Shown: positions 11,701 through 22,188 of the stretch, in pieces
How positions within the stretch are numbered: position 1 is the first letter of the stretch
Layout: the number at the start of each line of letters is the position of its first letter
Origin: Caenorhabditis elegans
Taxonomy: Eukaryota; Nematoda; Chromadorea; Rhabditida; Rhabditidae
Assembly (NCBI RefSeq): GCF_000002985.6
Contig: NC_003282.8
Location: forward strand, 186,001-250,000
Direction of reading: 5' to 3'
Length of the DNA: 64,000 nucleotides
Notes under the pieces: generated by a model
Seen by the model: the letters and a program-made list of their open reading frames with translations, nothing else
Databases searched by the model: none
Told to the model about the DNA's origin: nothing
Made by a program: the position numbers and the translations under genes

Positions 11701-14700
11701 TTTTTAACTTTTAAAATGTAATTTTTTCCAATTTCCCTCTAAAAAAAATTTTTTTTTCAGTTTTCCCACTGCTCCGCGACGTCGGCTTATATTGTTTGGA
11801 AAAGAAGAATAAACCAGAAATAGGACAAAGAATTATCATGAAAGCACTCGGATCAATGTTCCCAAGAAATGGCTCAAATGCTCCAAATGTGCTCACTTCT
11901 GCACACGGTGTGCTCTTTGCGTGTGCTCTTGAAACAAAGGATTATGCATCTGTTGAACCATTTATTGATCTACATGTTGATGAGATTGCAAATGAGAATT
12001 GTATTCAAGATCAGGAAAAGAGTGATAATAGAGAACGAGATTTTGGAGATGTTTTTCTTGGAAGAATGAAGGTGCATTATGGAAGAAAAAAGAAATATCT
12101 GGAAATTTGGATATTTTCAAATTTTCGTGTGAAAAAACCTTTAAAAATGGGTATTTTTTGTAGGAAAAAAAGTTAGAAACGTTATATGAAAATACATCAT
12201 TTTTTGAGGTTTTTTACACGCAAATTTGGAAAAAAAATGTCTAGAAACTGATAATTGCCCCCAAAAACAATATTTTTCAATTCTTTTTGGATTAAAAACA
12301 TTTTTTTAAAAACTGAAAAGTTAACGAAAATTATACATGTATAATTATATTTAAACGATTGTTTTGAATATTTACACTGGATTCTCAGTGAAAGCTTACG
12401 AAAACCAATTTTTTCCGAAAAATTCGGAAAAAAAGTGCGAAAAAACGCAAAAATAGGATATTTTCAATTTTTTTCTGTTCCAAAAAACTTTTTTCAAAAA
12501 AGCTTCCAAAACACTAAATTTTTTTAAAATTGCTTGGTTTTAAAAACATTTAAAAAGCTGAAAAGTTAACGAAAATTACAAAAATATTTTTATAAGTTAA
12601 AAAAACGCGATTTTCTGAACATTTGCATTGGGTTTTCAGTAAAATCTGAAGAAAACTATATTTTGAATATTTTTTTCCGAAAAATTCGGAAATAAGTGAC
12701 AAAAAAACGCAAAAATGGGACATTTTCAATGTTTTCTGTTGCAAAAAACTTTTTTTTAAAATAAAATCTGAAATTACTAAATTTTCGAGCTCTTTGAGTT
12801 TTGAAATATTGCAAAAAAAACCTGAAAAATATGAAATGAAAATTTAAAAAATATATAAAAATTTGTTTAAAAAAAAATTTATATTAAATTTTAGTCTGGT
12901 TTGTAAATCCACATCAAAATGTTTTCTTGAATTTTTAAAAATAAAATTTGAAATTACTAAAAGTTTTCTGAAGTTTATAAATAAAAAAAACCGAAAAATA
13001 TGAATAAAAAATGAACATCAAAAAACTAAATTCGTTTAAAGAACAAATTTTATATGGAATTTTTTGGGTTTTTCAGTTCAAATTGTTTTTCTGGATCTTT
13101 TAAAATTATTTCAGAAAGGCGCCGCATTCGGTTCACAGCCAGTGGCACATAATCCTCATCTTCATCCAAAATATGTACTTGATTATCTCTACAATGGAGC
13201 ATGTATTCTCATTGAGCTTAAACGTTTCGAAGATGCTCTTTTCCTGCTCGAAATTTGTGTCGGAATGCCAGCGTTCTCGGTTCAGGATCAACATTTGGAT
13301 TCGTTCAAAAAGTACTTTTTATGCAAGAATTTTTGCGAGAAAAAGAGGAAATATCTCAGGATTTTTCTTTTTACAAGCCAGAAAAACTAAGAAAAACTTC
13401 AAAAATTCCCAGTTTCTAAAACCAAAATTTTCATGCAAGTTTGTAGTGAATTTTGAAAACTCTTAACCATGAAATTTCACGACAAAACTGAATTTTTGGC
13501 TAAAAATCCGGGATTTTGAGTGAAAATTGGCTGAAAAACGGTCATTTTCAGAGGAAAAAATGCTCAGAAAATAGCATTTTTAATCTAAAACTCGTTTTTT
13601 TTTCAAATTTATTTTTTTTTTCTATTGAAAAAAAAACACGAAAAACTGAATTTTTGGCTAAAAATCCAGAATTTTGAGTGAAAATTGGCTGAAAAACGGC
13701 AATTTTCAGAGGAAAAATGCTCAGAAAATGTGATTTTTGGTCTAAAACTCGTTTTTTTTTTTTCAAATTTCAAGTTTTTTTCCGTGAAAATCGTTTTCGG
13801 AGCGTTTTTTTTTTCGTTTAAAACTGAAGAAATCATGAAAATATTTGGTTTTGTGCGGAAAAATCTCGAAAAACTATGGATTTTCGATCAATTTTCAGAA
13901 AAAGTGAACAATTTTTCATCCCAAAATTTTTAAAAATTAAAGATTTGTTGAAAAAACTAGTTTTTAAAGGTGGACTACGCTCAATGGGGAAATTGCTTTA
14001 AAACGTGCCTATGATGTCATAATGACCGAATATGATTGTAAAAAATTCAAAAAAATTTTCTAGATTTTATATGATTTTTTGAAAATTGGAAAAATCACAG
14101 TTTTCCCCTAATTCCAATTTGAATTTCCGCCAATTGAACTCGTTCGTTGGAGCGCACTTGCATTATTTTTATTAATTTGTTTTATGTTTTCTCGTTATTT
14201 GACTGATTTTCTTCATTTTCTATGGTTTTTTCTCGGAAAATGGAAGAAATAAACAGGACAAATGCAAAATGTTTGTTAAAAAGTAATTGGAAATGCGTAA
14301 AACTGTGAAATATACTAATCTCAGGAGCTTCGTCGTCGGAACTCAGAATATCACAGTTTTACGCATTTTCAATTACTTTTTAACAAACATTTTGCATTTG
14401 TCCTGTTTATTTCTTCCATTTTCCGAGGAAAAAACATAGAAAATGAAGAAAATCAGTCAAATAACGAGAATAAATGAAATTAATTAATAAAAATAATGCA
14501 AGCGCGCTCCACCGAACAAATCCAATTGGCGGAAATTCAAAAATAATTAGGGGAAAACTGAGATTTTTTCAATTTTCAAAAATCATATAAATTCAGGGAA
14601 ATTTTTTTGAATTTTTTTATCATGATATTCGGTCATTGTGGTACCATAGTCATGTTTTAAAGCATTTTTCCCACTGAGCGTAGTTCACCTTTAAAAGAAT

Positions 14701-16441
14701 TTTCAGCGTTTTTTTTTTTGCAAAATAGTTTTCTCATTTCTTCGCTTTAAATTACAAAAATGCGTAAATCTCTATTTTTCCAATAAAATTCTGTAAAAAA
14801 TCACATTTTCCTAGAAAAAATCCCCAATTTTTTGCAGATATGTGCTCATTTCGCTAATTCTGAAAGGAAAAGTGGACGTGACGGAAAACGGTGACAAATC
14901 AGCGATTCGTCACTTCAAAACCAAAAGTCCTGAATACAAACAATTCTCAGAGATTCGGTTCTCCCGAAGTTCGAATACCCATTCAGCAGTGGAGAGTCTT
15001 GTGAAATCGGCAAAAGATCGTTTGAGAAAAGACGGAAATACAGAAATTGCCAAATATTTGGTCGTTGAAATGAAGAAAAAGACAATTATGTCGCTGACAA
15101 GAATGTTCACATCAATTCGGATTTCTGAAATTGAGGAGTTGGCATTTTTGAAGTCACGGGATCAAGTTACAGAGCTTATTGGTCAATTGGTTGAGGAGCA
15201 GAGGATTACTGTACGAATTGATGGAGATATGGTCTTTTGGACTGAATTGAGCCCTGTTCCATCTAAAAATGATGTTGAGAATAAGATTAGAATGTGGGTA
15301 AAATTGAAAGAAAATTGAATCTTTGGCGAAAATTTGATCCAAATCACCGAGAAATTGTAGTTTTGAAGGATATTTTGAGAGAAAATAATATGAGAAATCT
15401 GATAGAATTACTCGAAAAATGACGATTTTTTTTATTTTTAAAAAATCGGCATTTTGCCGATTTGCCGGAAATTTTCATTTCCAACAAATTGCCGGTTTGC
15501 CGATTTGCCGAAAATTGAAAACCATGTAAATTTTATTCGAAAATTCATATGGAACCACCAGAAAAATTCCATTTTTTGAAACAATCCTGATAGAAATTCC
15601 GGAGAAATAAATTTTTTTCGGCAATTTCAGAAAATTTTTCAATTTCCAATTAATTTAGGAAAATATTACCAAAAATTTGCAAAAAAATCGAAAATTGGAA
15701 AATTACATTTATATTTAAAAAAAAACGCGATTTTCTGAACATTTGGTTTTTCAGTAAAATCTTAATAAAACCAATTAAAAAAGAATTTAACAAAAAATTC
15801 GGAAAACAATTTCTAAAAATTCACACTTTTATGGGAAAAAAATTATTAAAAAATTTTAATTTTTCCGAAATATGCAGTAAAAATCGGTTGAAATGAAACG
15901 CTCATATTATTGCAAAAATTCTGCGAAAAAAAAGTAATTTCTGTTGATTTTCTGACAGATTTCCTTTTTAACCTCTATTTCTTCCAAGAACATTGTAAAA
16001 TGTAGTAAATCTAATTTTTCTATCTGAAAAAAATTGTGCGATTTCTAAAAAAAAAGCTGGAAATTTGACGGAAAACTTTGAAAAAATACAGCAAATTCGA
16101 TTTTTTAATAAAATTGTCTGCCAAATCTGAAAGAAACGCTCGGAAAAATCCAAAATTGCCTAGTTTCATTTTTATGAAAATACTTCTTTTTTAAATCGCG
16201 TTTTTTTTTTCAACTAAAAAGTTTAATTTTCCCAAAGGAAAAAATCTGAAAATTCTGATTTTTTTTTCAAAAAAATTCCCCAAAAACCGTATAATTTTCC
16301 AGCGTCGATCACCTGAACACTCTTCTTCACGAGAAAAACACTACTATGAAAGCCGGTTCAGGACGTATGAGACCATCAGTTATGTACAATGAGGATGAAG
16401 GATTGAGCATGCCACCAACTGAATCTAAATTTTTCTCCTAA
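8778..16441 (+). CDS. csn-3: COP9 signalosome complex subunit 3
   Basis: Seven exons: 8778-8784, 8841-8966, 10846-11109, 11761-12071, 13115-13311, 14838-15293 and 16303-16441. All phases agree and give 499 residues, the usual length for CSN3. The COP9 signalosome removes NEDD8 from cullins and so controls cullin-RING ubiquitin ligases; CSN3 is a structural PCI subunit. Recognisable segments are LLHCSPNVGSAAMVAAIKGM, a TPR-like middle (HPKYVLDYLYNGACILIELK), and a PCI/winged-helix part with TIMSLTRMFTSIRISEIEEL. The first exon has only seven coding bases after a likely trans-splice acceptor (ATTTTCAG ending at 8744). Exon 6 must end at 15293 (AT|gtgggt) to keep frame, although a GT also occurs four bases later. 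About 1.5 kb of coding sequence is spread over 7.7 kb because the introns are loaded with repeats. Confidence 0.95.
9190..9480. repeat. Inverted repeat in csn-3 intron 2
   Basis: The arms begin near TTTGTCGCAGCCACTGGAAT and end near CAGTCTCTGCGACAAAG, with a loop around 9320-9350. A second copy is in the TMEM68 intron at about 26005-26240 and 26637-26690, where its right arm has been split by another insertion. Confidence 0.75.
9510..10632 (+). repeat. 1.1-kb AGCCTCAACCAAAAATC minisatellite, csn-3 intron 2
   Basis: About 50 units of 19-24 bases share AGCCTCAAC/TCAAAAATC, with variable linkers CTG, CTT, ATGGT and CTGAG. The order of linker types shows a higher-order repeat, with blocks such as CATGGT-CTGAG-CTTAG recurring. 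The sequence on each side (to about 9508 and from 10634) matches one continuous dispersed repeat seen at 26680-26790, so the array grew or landed inside an older element. Confidence 0.9.
13487..13770. repeat. Direct ~150-bp duplication in csn-3 intron 5
   Basis: Two tandem copies (about 13487-13620 and 13637-13770) share TGAATTTTTGGCTAAAAATC, TTTTGAGTGAAAATTGGCTG and AATGCTCAGAAAAT in the same order. No coding potential; a local tandem duplication in AT-rich intron DNA. Confidence 0.7.
13963..14695. mobile_element. TTTAAA-ended palindrome, csn-3 intron 5
   Basis: The left end is TTTAAAGGTGGACTACGCTC and the right end is the complement, GAGCGTAGTTCACCTTTAAA. The arms are about 330 bp with an interior hinge near 14310-14340. 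A second copy lies at 22936-23663. It differs internally from the pnc-2 intron element but shares the TTTAAAGGTGG terminus. Confidence 0.8.
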
Positions 16442-17061
16442 ATTTCACACATTTTCTCATTCATTTATTTCCGGGTTTTTGTCCCTTTTTTTTTCGACGT
16501 TTTCGACATCAAAATATTCATTTTTCTCATTATTCCCGAAAACATCATTTGTTCTGATCACTGCAAAATGAACATATTTTATATTTAATTTGCACGATAA
16601 TTATCGGATTTTTCAAATGGTTCTGGCCGAAATTTTACTTTTTATTCTGCTTTTTACAGTTAAAATTTTGTGCATTTTTCGGGAATTTAAGGAATTGTTT
16701 AAATTTCACAAAAATGTTTAAAGTCAAAGTTTTAACCATTTTGTGGGCGTGTCCTGGGCAAAATTTATTTTATATTTCAAATATTATTTTTAAAATACGG
16801 TGCCAGGTGTCAGAAAAGCTTTTGAAGGCTTTTCTTTTTTTTTCAAATATCACCCAGAAATTCATGATTCAGTATACCGACATTAATTTGTGCATACAGT
16901 GTATTTTTTGTACACTTTTACGACTTTAAAGGAGGGTGGATTTATTCGAAATGGTCTCGTCACGTGCCATTCTTTAATTTTTGAAGCGCGTGGTGGGACC
17001 ATTTCGAATAAATGCGCCCTCCTTTAAAGTCGTAGAAGTGTACAAAAAATACACTGTGTAA

Positions 17062-17206
17062 TGGGGTTAGTCAAGTAATGTGTCAACATGTATTTAGATA
17101 CATTTATGACGTCACAGATGTATTAAAATACATGTTTTAATGTACAGCTGTGACGTCATTTTTCTACACTTAAAAAAACAATTTTCGACATTACTTGAAT
17201 AACCCA
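17062..17206. mobile_element. Small MITE, TGGGGTTA ends (TAA-type site)
   Basis: Inverted ends TGGGGTTAGTCAAGTAATGT and ACATTACTTGAATAACCCA enclose CTGTGACGTCA-type sequence. The left flank is TAA; the right flank (ATA) no longer matches. A better-preserved member is at 63602-63758, and fragments lie at 19370-19560. Confidence 0.65.
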
Positions 17207-17263
17207 ATATGATTAGAAAAAAATCTAGTGTTCAAAAAAACTAGCGATATCTTTTTTTTTATA

Positions 17264-17593
17264 TTACGGAAGCACAAAATTCTGAGAACGCGTATTGAAC
17301 AACATATTTGACGCGGAAAATATCCCGTAGCGAAAACTACAGTAACTCTTTGAATGACTGCTGTAGCGCTTGTGTAGATTTACGGGCTCGATTTTCAAAA
17401 TGAATTAAAACAATTTATTTATCGATGGAATATTTATTAAGATTAAGCAAAAAACGAGAAAATAATACAGATTCATCTTAAGAATCAAATGAAATAAATT
17501 TATCCCGTAAATCGACACAAGCGCTACAGTAGTCATTTGAAGAATTACTGTAGTTTTTGCTATACGCATTCTCAGAATTTTGTGTTTCCGTAA
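17264..17593. mobile_element. TA-flanked palindromic MITE (TTACGG ends)
   Basis: The ends are TTACGGAAGCACAAAATTCT and the complement of the same motif at 17593, flanked by TA at 17262-17263 and 17594-17595. The arms contain the conserved block GCTACAGTAGTCATTT/AAATGACTACTGTAGCGC. Other copies: about 43084-43445, 56630-56991 and 58136-58491. The TA duplication suggests Tc1/mariner-type mobilisation. Confidence 0.75.
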
Positions 17594-17881
17594 TAACAGT
17601 ATTCCTAGGTATCCAAGAATTTCGAACAACAGGTCCTATTACCATAATTGTACCACATCCTGTATTTTATTATTTCAATTTCATTTTCTCAATTTCATCT
17701 TATCATCCATATCTCTCCGTCTTTCTTCTCAATTTTTATCGTTATTTGTCAACCTTCTGACCCCTCCACCCGACGACGTCTCTTCTGACAAATCGAGACA
17801 AAAACCTGCTTCTTCTACTTCGTTCTCTCTTGTCTACTTGTCTATCGATTGAACCTTATTCCGCAACAAAAAAATCAAGAA

Positions 17882-19081
17882 ATGCCGTATATTCTAATTT
17901 CTACACAAATCCGAATGGAGTGTGGTCCAACTATGGTCGGCGACGGAGAAAGTGACCCGAAACTGATGGGAACACTGGAGGCGAAGCTCACCAAGCAGTT
18001 GGGAAATGAGTTTCAGGTGTGTTCTGAGGAAATTGTGGAATTTTTAGCTGAAAATTCGGTTTTTCCATCCAAAATTCCACTGAAAATGTGAATTTTCTAG
18101 CTGAAAATTCCACTGTGAATTCGGTTTTTCTAGCCAAAATTTCACCAGAAATTCGCCTTTTCTAGCCGAAGTTCCACTGGAAATGTGCATTTTCTGGCTG
18201 AAATTCCTATGAAGATCGAGATTTCCTAGCTGGAAAATCCACTGAAAAATCGCCTTTCCTAGCCGAAATTCCTCTGAAAATGTGGATTTTCTGGCTGAAA
18301 TTCCTATAAATATTGATAATTTCTAGCTGAAAGTTCACTGGAAATTCGCCTTTTCTAGCTGAAAATTCCACTGAACTTGTAGATTATCTAGCTGAACTTT
18401 CCACAAAAAAATCAGCTTTTGTAGCTGAAATTTCACTGGAAATTCACCTTTTCTAGTCGAAATTCCACTGAAAATGTAATTTTTCAATCTGGAAATTCGA
18501 CATTCTCTGTTGCATATAACACTGCAAATTTAGTTTTTCTACCTGAGAAACTCTGAGAAAGGTCTCACGAAAATTTGCGATTTTATTTTTAAAAAAATAT
18601 CCGCTCAAAAATCAGGAATTTCGATTCTGAAATCGGAAAGTGCTGGATTCTTCTGAAATCTTGATTTCTGAAAATTCTCTGCGAGTTTCCATGAAAATTC
18701 GGAATTTTTAAGAGAAATTTACTTACTAAGTTACATTAAATAGTGTGTTTTACCTAAAATTTCCTGATTGTGAGCAAGGGTGTCAATGTCCCGTAAAAAT
18801 TTAAAAAAACGGGACAACGGGACGTCCCGTTCCCGTGATAATTTTAAAAACGGGACAAACGGGACACGGGACTTGACACCCTTGATTGTGAGCGATTTTT
18901 TCTGCAAAGCCTCCACGAAAAATTGTAGGAATACATAACAAAATGGTCGCCACGAAAAGTGCTCAACCAATTGGAAAAAGAGGGATGGACAGTGGTCGCT
19001 ATGGCTGGAATCGGACAAACTTGTGCTTGGACTTTATATAAATGTGACGACGAAAAAGAAGAAAATGGAATGAATTTTTGA
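17882..19081 (+). CDS. gfrp-1: GTP cyclohydrolase I feedback regulatory protein
   Basis: Two exons, 17882-18016 and 18929-19081 (phase 0), encode 95 residues. The start MPYILISTQIRMECGPTMVG is nearly the signature of animal GFRP, followed by GNEFQEYITKW and a C-terminal core VLNQLEKEGWTVVAMAGIGQ. GFRP pentamers dock on GTP cyclohydrolase I (CAT-4 in worms), mediating inhibition by tetrahydrobiopterin and stimulation by phenylalanine. It thereby sets cofactor supply for serotonin and dopamine synthesis and phenylalanine breakdown. The protein is about ten residues longer than the mammalian form, through an acidic tail CDDEKEENGMNF. The single 912-bp intron contains a degenerate tandem repeat and a 110-bp MITE. 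Confidence 0.93.
18020..18500 (+). repeat. Degenerate tandem repeat, gfrp-1 intron
   Basis: Roughly ten diverged units of 40-60 bases repeat the theme TTTTCTAGCTGAAATTCCAC TGAAAAT. The pieces are too diverged for a clean period. The first unit overlaps the 5' splice site region, so the array may have arisen by duplication of intron sequence. Confidence 0.6.
18775..18884. mobile_element. 110-bp MITE with 8-bp TSD ATTGTGAG
   Basis: The perfect 12-bp terminal inverted repeat CAAGGGTGTCAA/TTGACACCCTTG is flanked by exact ATTGTGAG copies at 18767-18774 and 18885-18892. The interior is built from ACGGGAC/GTCCCG palindromes. The 8-bp duplication and CA-GGG type end fit the hAT superfamily. Confidence 0.88.
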
Positions 19082-20353
19082 TTCGTCGCTGTTTTTTTGG
19101 CTCCCGTTTTATAAATTTTTCTCCTGATAAACTATGATTTTCCTCATTCTCCCCTACTATTTAAAGGAATTTTTAAAGGGATTTTTGACACCTGGCACCC
19201 CAAATTAACGCATATCAGAATTAATTTCGATTTTTTACAGAATTTTAAATCTACTATATTATTCTGCAGATGGGAGCAAGCTAGCTGTTTTTAAGAAATG
19301 GTGAGGCTTTACAGCTTTTTTTTACAAAAAAATCTTTAAAAAAAATAAGAAAAAAAGAGCCTAATGGGGCTATTCAAATAGTATTGGAAAATTGAAAGTG
19401 TAGAAAAATGATTGTTTAAAAATAACATTCTTCTTTATTGAAACTTTTAAACAAAGTCTCAAAAACTGCAAAATGACGTCACAGATGTATTAAAATACAT
19501 CTTCACACATGTTTTTTAATACAGTTGTGTCGTCATAAATGTATCTATACCATAACCCATATACCATGTTGTTGTTGTTGTTGTGCAAATTCAAAAATCC
19601 GTAGTCCAGGTTTTTCATTTAGGGGAGGTTCCGTTTCCTCCGGGGTCAAAGGGGTCGTGGAGAGGCCCTTCATATTCCATATTAGAGGTGGGCGGCGAAA
19701 TGTACAGAAATATAGAAAAATATCTTATTTGTTTAAAAATAACATTCTTCTTTATTGAAACTTTTAAACATAGTCTCAAAAACTGCCTGAAAATTTCCAT
19801 TTGCCGAAAGAATTCGCAGAACTTTTTTCGGCGAATTTTTCTGACAAATGCTAACTTTCACCCATTTCCGCACTCTTTCTCTAGTTTTTCAATTTTTTTT
19901 AGAAATGCATGTTCTTTTCAAACGAATAAGATATTTTTCTATATTTCTACATTTATTTTTATTTTTTAAAGTTGAGTTATCATATCGAATGGGCCGTTTT
20001 GTAGATTCGCCTCCCATCCCTATACCATATACTATGACCTATAACCAAAATGGTGTTTTTTCGGTTTTTTTCTTTAAAAAATTCAAATTCATATTAAATG
20101 GGTATTAACAAACAAATACAGGCTAAAAACATTTATTATTCAAATTTTTTAAAAATAAAAAATTGCCGGAAATTATAGATTTGCTATGTTTCTGGAAAAA
20201 ATGACTAACATATTAAGATTTTTTTCAATTGTCGGAAAATCGAATACACTTTAAAAGGCTTTATTAAGAATGAGAAATTCTTCAAATTAAATAAAAAATT
20301 ATTTAGAAAAGTGAAAAATTTTCCGGTTTTTTTTTAATTGTTTCAAATATTAA
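19082..20353. other. Intergenic repeat-rich stretch after gfrp-1
   Basis: A 50-base block (AACATTCTTCTTTATTGAAA ...) occurs twice in direct orientation (19421-19465 and 19740-19790). The right copy is part of an inverted repeat running from about 19688 to 20012 (AGGTGGGCGGCGAAAT against ATTCGCCTCCCA). MITE fragments with CTGTGACGTCA-type sequence lie at 19470-19560. An unidentified first exon of the COA1-like gene may be hidden here. Confidence 0.45.
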
Positions 20354-20561
20354 CGGTACAGAGAGTGTAGATAGTTAGAGAGTGACAGACATCCGGGACC
20401 CAATGAAGCGGGGCGCGCGGAAGAGACGATTTGTGTCGATTTACGAAATTTTCCTCGTTGTCATCATTTCGTAAATCGACACAGATCGTCTCTTCCGCGC
20501 GCCCCGCCCCATTGGGTCCCGGATGTCTGTCACTCTCTAACTATCTACACTCTCTGTACCG
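20354..20561. repeat. Near-perfect 208-bp hairpin
   Basis: The left arm starts CGGTACAGAGAGTGTAGATA and the right arm ends with its exact complement. The stem is close to 95 bp with few mismatches and a short loop around 20450-20465. It lies directly upstream of the COA1-like exon. If transcribed it would give a long dsRNA. No clear target-site duplication is visible. Confidence 0.85.
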
Positions 20562-20659
20562 GTAATACTATATTTTTCGATGTTCTCTTAAGAAACGGGG
20601 TTTTCTTTTAAATTTCATAAGTTTTTCACTGATTTTCAGAAAAAAAAATTATATTGCAG

Positions 20660-21984
20660 GTTCAATCATCAACTCTAGTAAAAGTGGCGGCCGGTGTATT
20701 CGTAATGGGCTCAACGGGACTCTATTTGGCTCAAAAATCAGTTCAATGGAAGGTTAGAGCATTGCCACACTACAACGAAAGCCTCAAAATTGTTATGGAA
20801 CATCCGAAAGCATTGGTGAGCACTCCCCCTCATCTTCGGGCTCCGCGAGAGAGCTCTAATTAGGATTTCTGTCGTCGCTTTCTTATTCTTTTCCTACTGC
20901 CGTCTCCCCGCACAAATATCGATTTTTCCTCAATTTTACCTTTTTAGGAAGCAATTGGAGCACCGATCTCAATTGGAAGTGTCGAATTATCGGATAGACT
21001 TCATAATTATGTGGATAAAACTACTAGTAGGGTTGGTTTTTTGGAATTTTTCAAAAAAAATTGCCAATTTTGGTAGGAAATAGTGTTATGTTTTGTTTGC
21101 AAAAAAAAACTTTTTTGTTCATTTTTTCCGTTTTTACAAAAATTTTAAATTCAAAATATCTTTTAAAAAGTTATTTTTTCGAAATCTAACTGAGTTTTCA
21201 ATAAAATTTTTAAATTTTAAATAAACTTTTAGAAAAAAAACAATTTCAGAAATTGAAAAATCTTTTTTTTTTTAAATTTAAATTTAAATTAACTTTTCGC
21301 GTTTTTGAGTAAGTTTGAAACTTTAAGTCTAGAAAAATCAGGAAATTAATGTGAAAAATGTATTTTTAAAGAAAAAAATTCAAATTTCCACCAAAATTTG
21401 AAATTTTTGAGGAAAAAATTGTAAAAAAAACTTTTTTAAAAAATTTAATTTGAAAAATGTGTATTTTTCAAGAAAAAACGTTCATGTTTCATTAGAAAAA
21501 ATGCAGAACTCGAAATTTCATTGAAAAAATGTTTTTTTTTTTTTGGATTTTTCAACAGAAAAATTAGTTAGAACCAAGGGTATTGGTTTTTCGTTTTTTT
21601 TTTTTGATAAAATTGGAAATTTTCGTTTTTTTTCGATTTTCTCTGAAAAACATCGAAAAATGACACCCTTGGTTAGATTTTATCGATTTTTCATGAAAAA
21701 TATTATTTCGAGGGTAAAAATTCAGCAAAAGTTCAAAAAAGTATCCATTTTTTGGAAAATTTCGAAAAAAAACCGCCTTGAAGCCATGAACCAAAGTAGC
21801 CCGTTTGCAGCTACGAATTCCGGTGACTGGCGTCGTGGATTGCGGCTTTATGGACGTTCTAGCAGTACGGGAAAACGATAAAACCGCATTTGAAACTGCA
21901 AAAGTACGACTTTTTCTGAATGACGGTGTCTACACAATCTATGATACGGGACGATGGAGTGAAACTGAAACGACGGAGGAATAA
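20660..21984 (+). CDS. COA1-like mitochondrial cytochrome oxidase assembly factor (5' end unresolved)
   Basis: Exons 20660-20815, 20948-21031 and 21811-21984, all phase 0, encode 137 residues to the stop. The order matches animal COA1: a membrane segment (LVKVAAGVFVMGSTGLYLA), then HYNESLKIVMEHPKALEAIG, a short acidic stretch, LRIPVTGVVDCGFMDV, and a C-terminal strand pair with VRLFLNDGVY. COA1 acts at the inner mitochondrial membrane in early assembly of COX1 and complex I. No ATG precedes the membrane segment in the first exon shown; it begins at an acceptor (ATTGCAG). Either a short upstream exon supplies the start (one possible ATG|gt is near 20050) or translation starts at Met 20705 inside the membrane segment. 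The stop is only about 205 bp from the next gene's acceptor, operon-like spacing. Confidence 0.72.
21575..21671. mobile_element. Probable MITE, CAAGGGT ends, COA1-like intron
   Basis: CAAGGGTATTGG at the left and the complement-like ATGACACCCTTG at the right resemble the 110-bp element in the gfrp-1 intron. The flanks GTTAGAAC and GTTAGATT match at six of eight positions, a decayed duplication. The assignment rests on the ends alone. Confidence 0.5.
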
Positions 21985-22188
21985 TTGAATTTGGAATTAT
22001 TTTTTAGGATTTTTTTTTTGTTGAATTTAAATAGAAAATTATATTTATTGATTTTATTTTAATTTTAAAAAATTTAATTTTAAAACATGTATTTTTTCTT
22101 TTGAAATAGTTTGTGATTTTCATCAAAATTTCATACTTTTATTTATATTTTTTTTTTCTCTTCTAATTTTTTAGAATCATTTTTCCAG

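Larger units (their letters stand above)
16442..17881. other. Intergenic region csn-3 to gfrp-1, three inverted repeats
   Basis: No gene is visible. The segment holds three adjacent palindromes: 16895-17058 (AGGAGGG...CCCTCC core with CGCGTGG), 17062-17206 and 17264-17593. A CT-rich stretch at 17695-17850 directly before the gfrp-1 start is the likely promoter/5' UTR. No specific regulatory site can be named. Confidence 0.5.
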
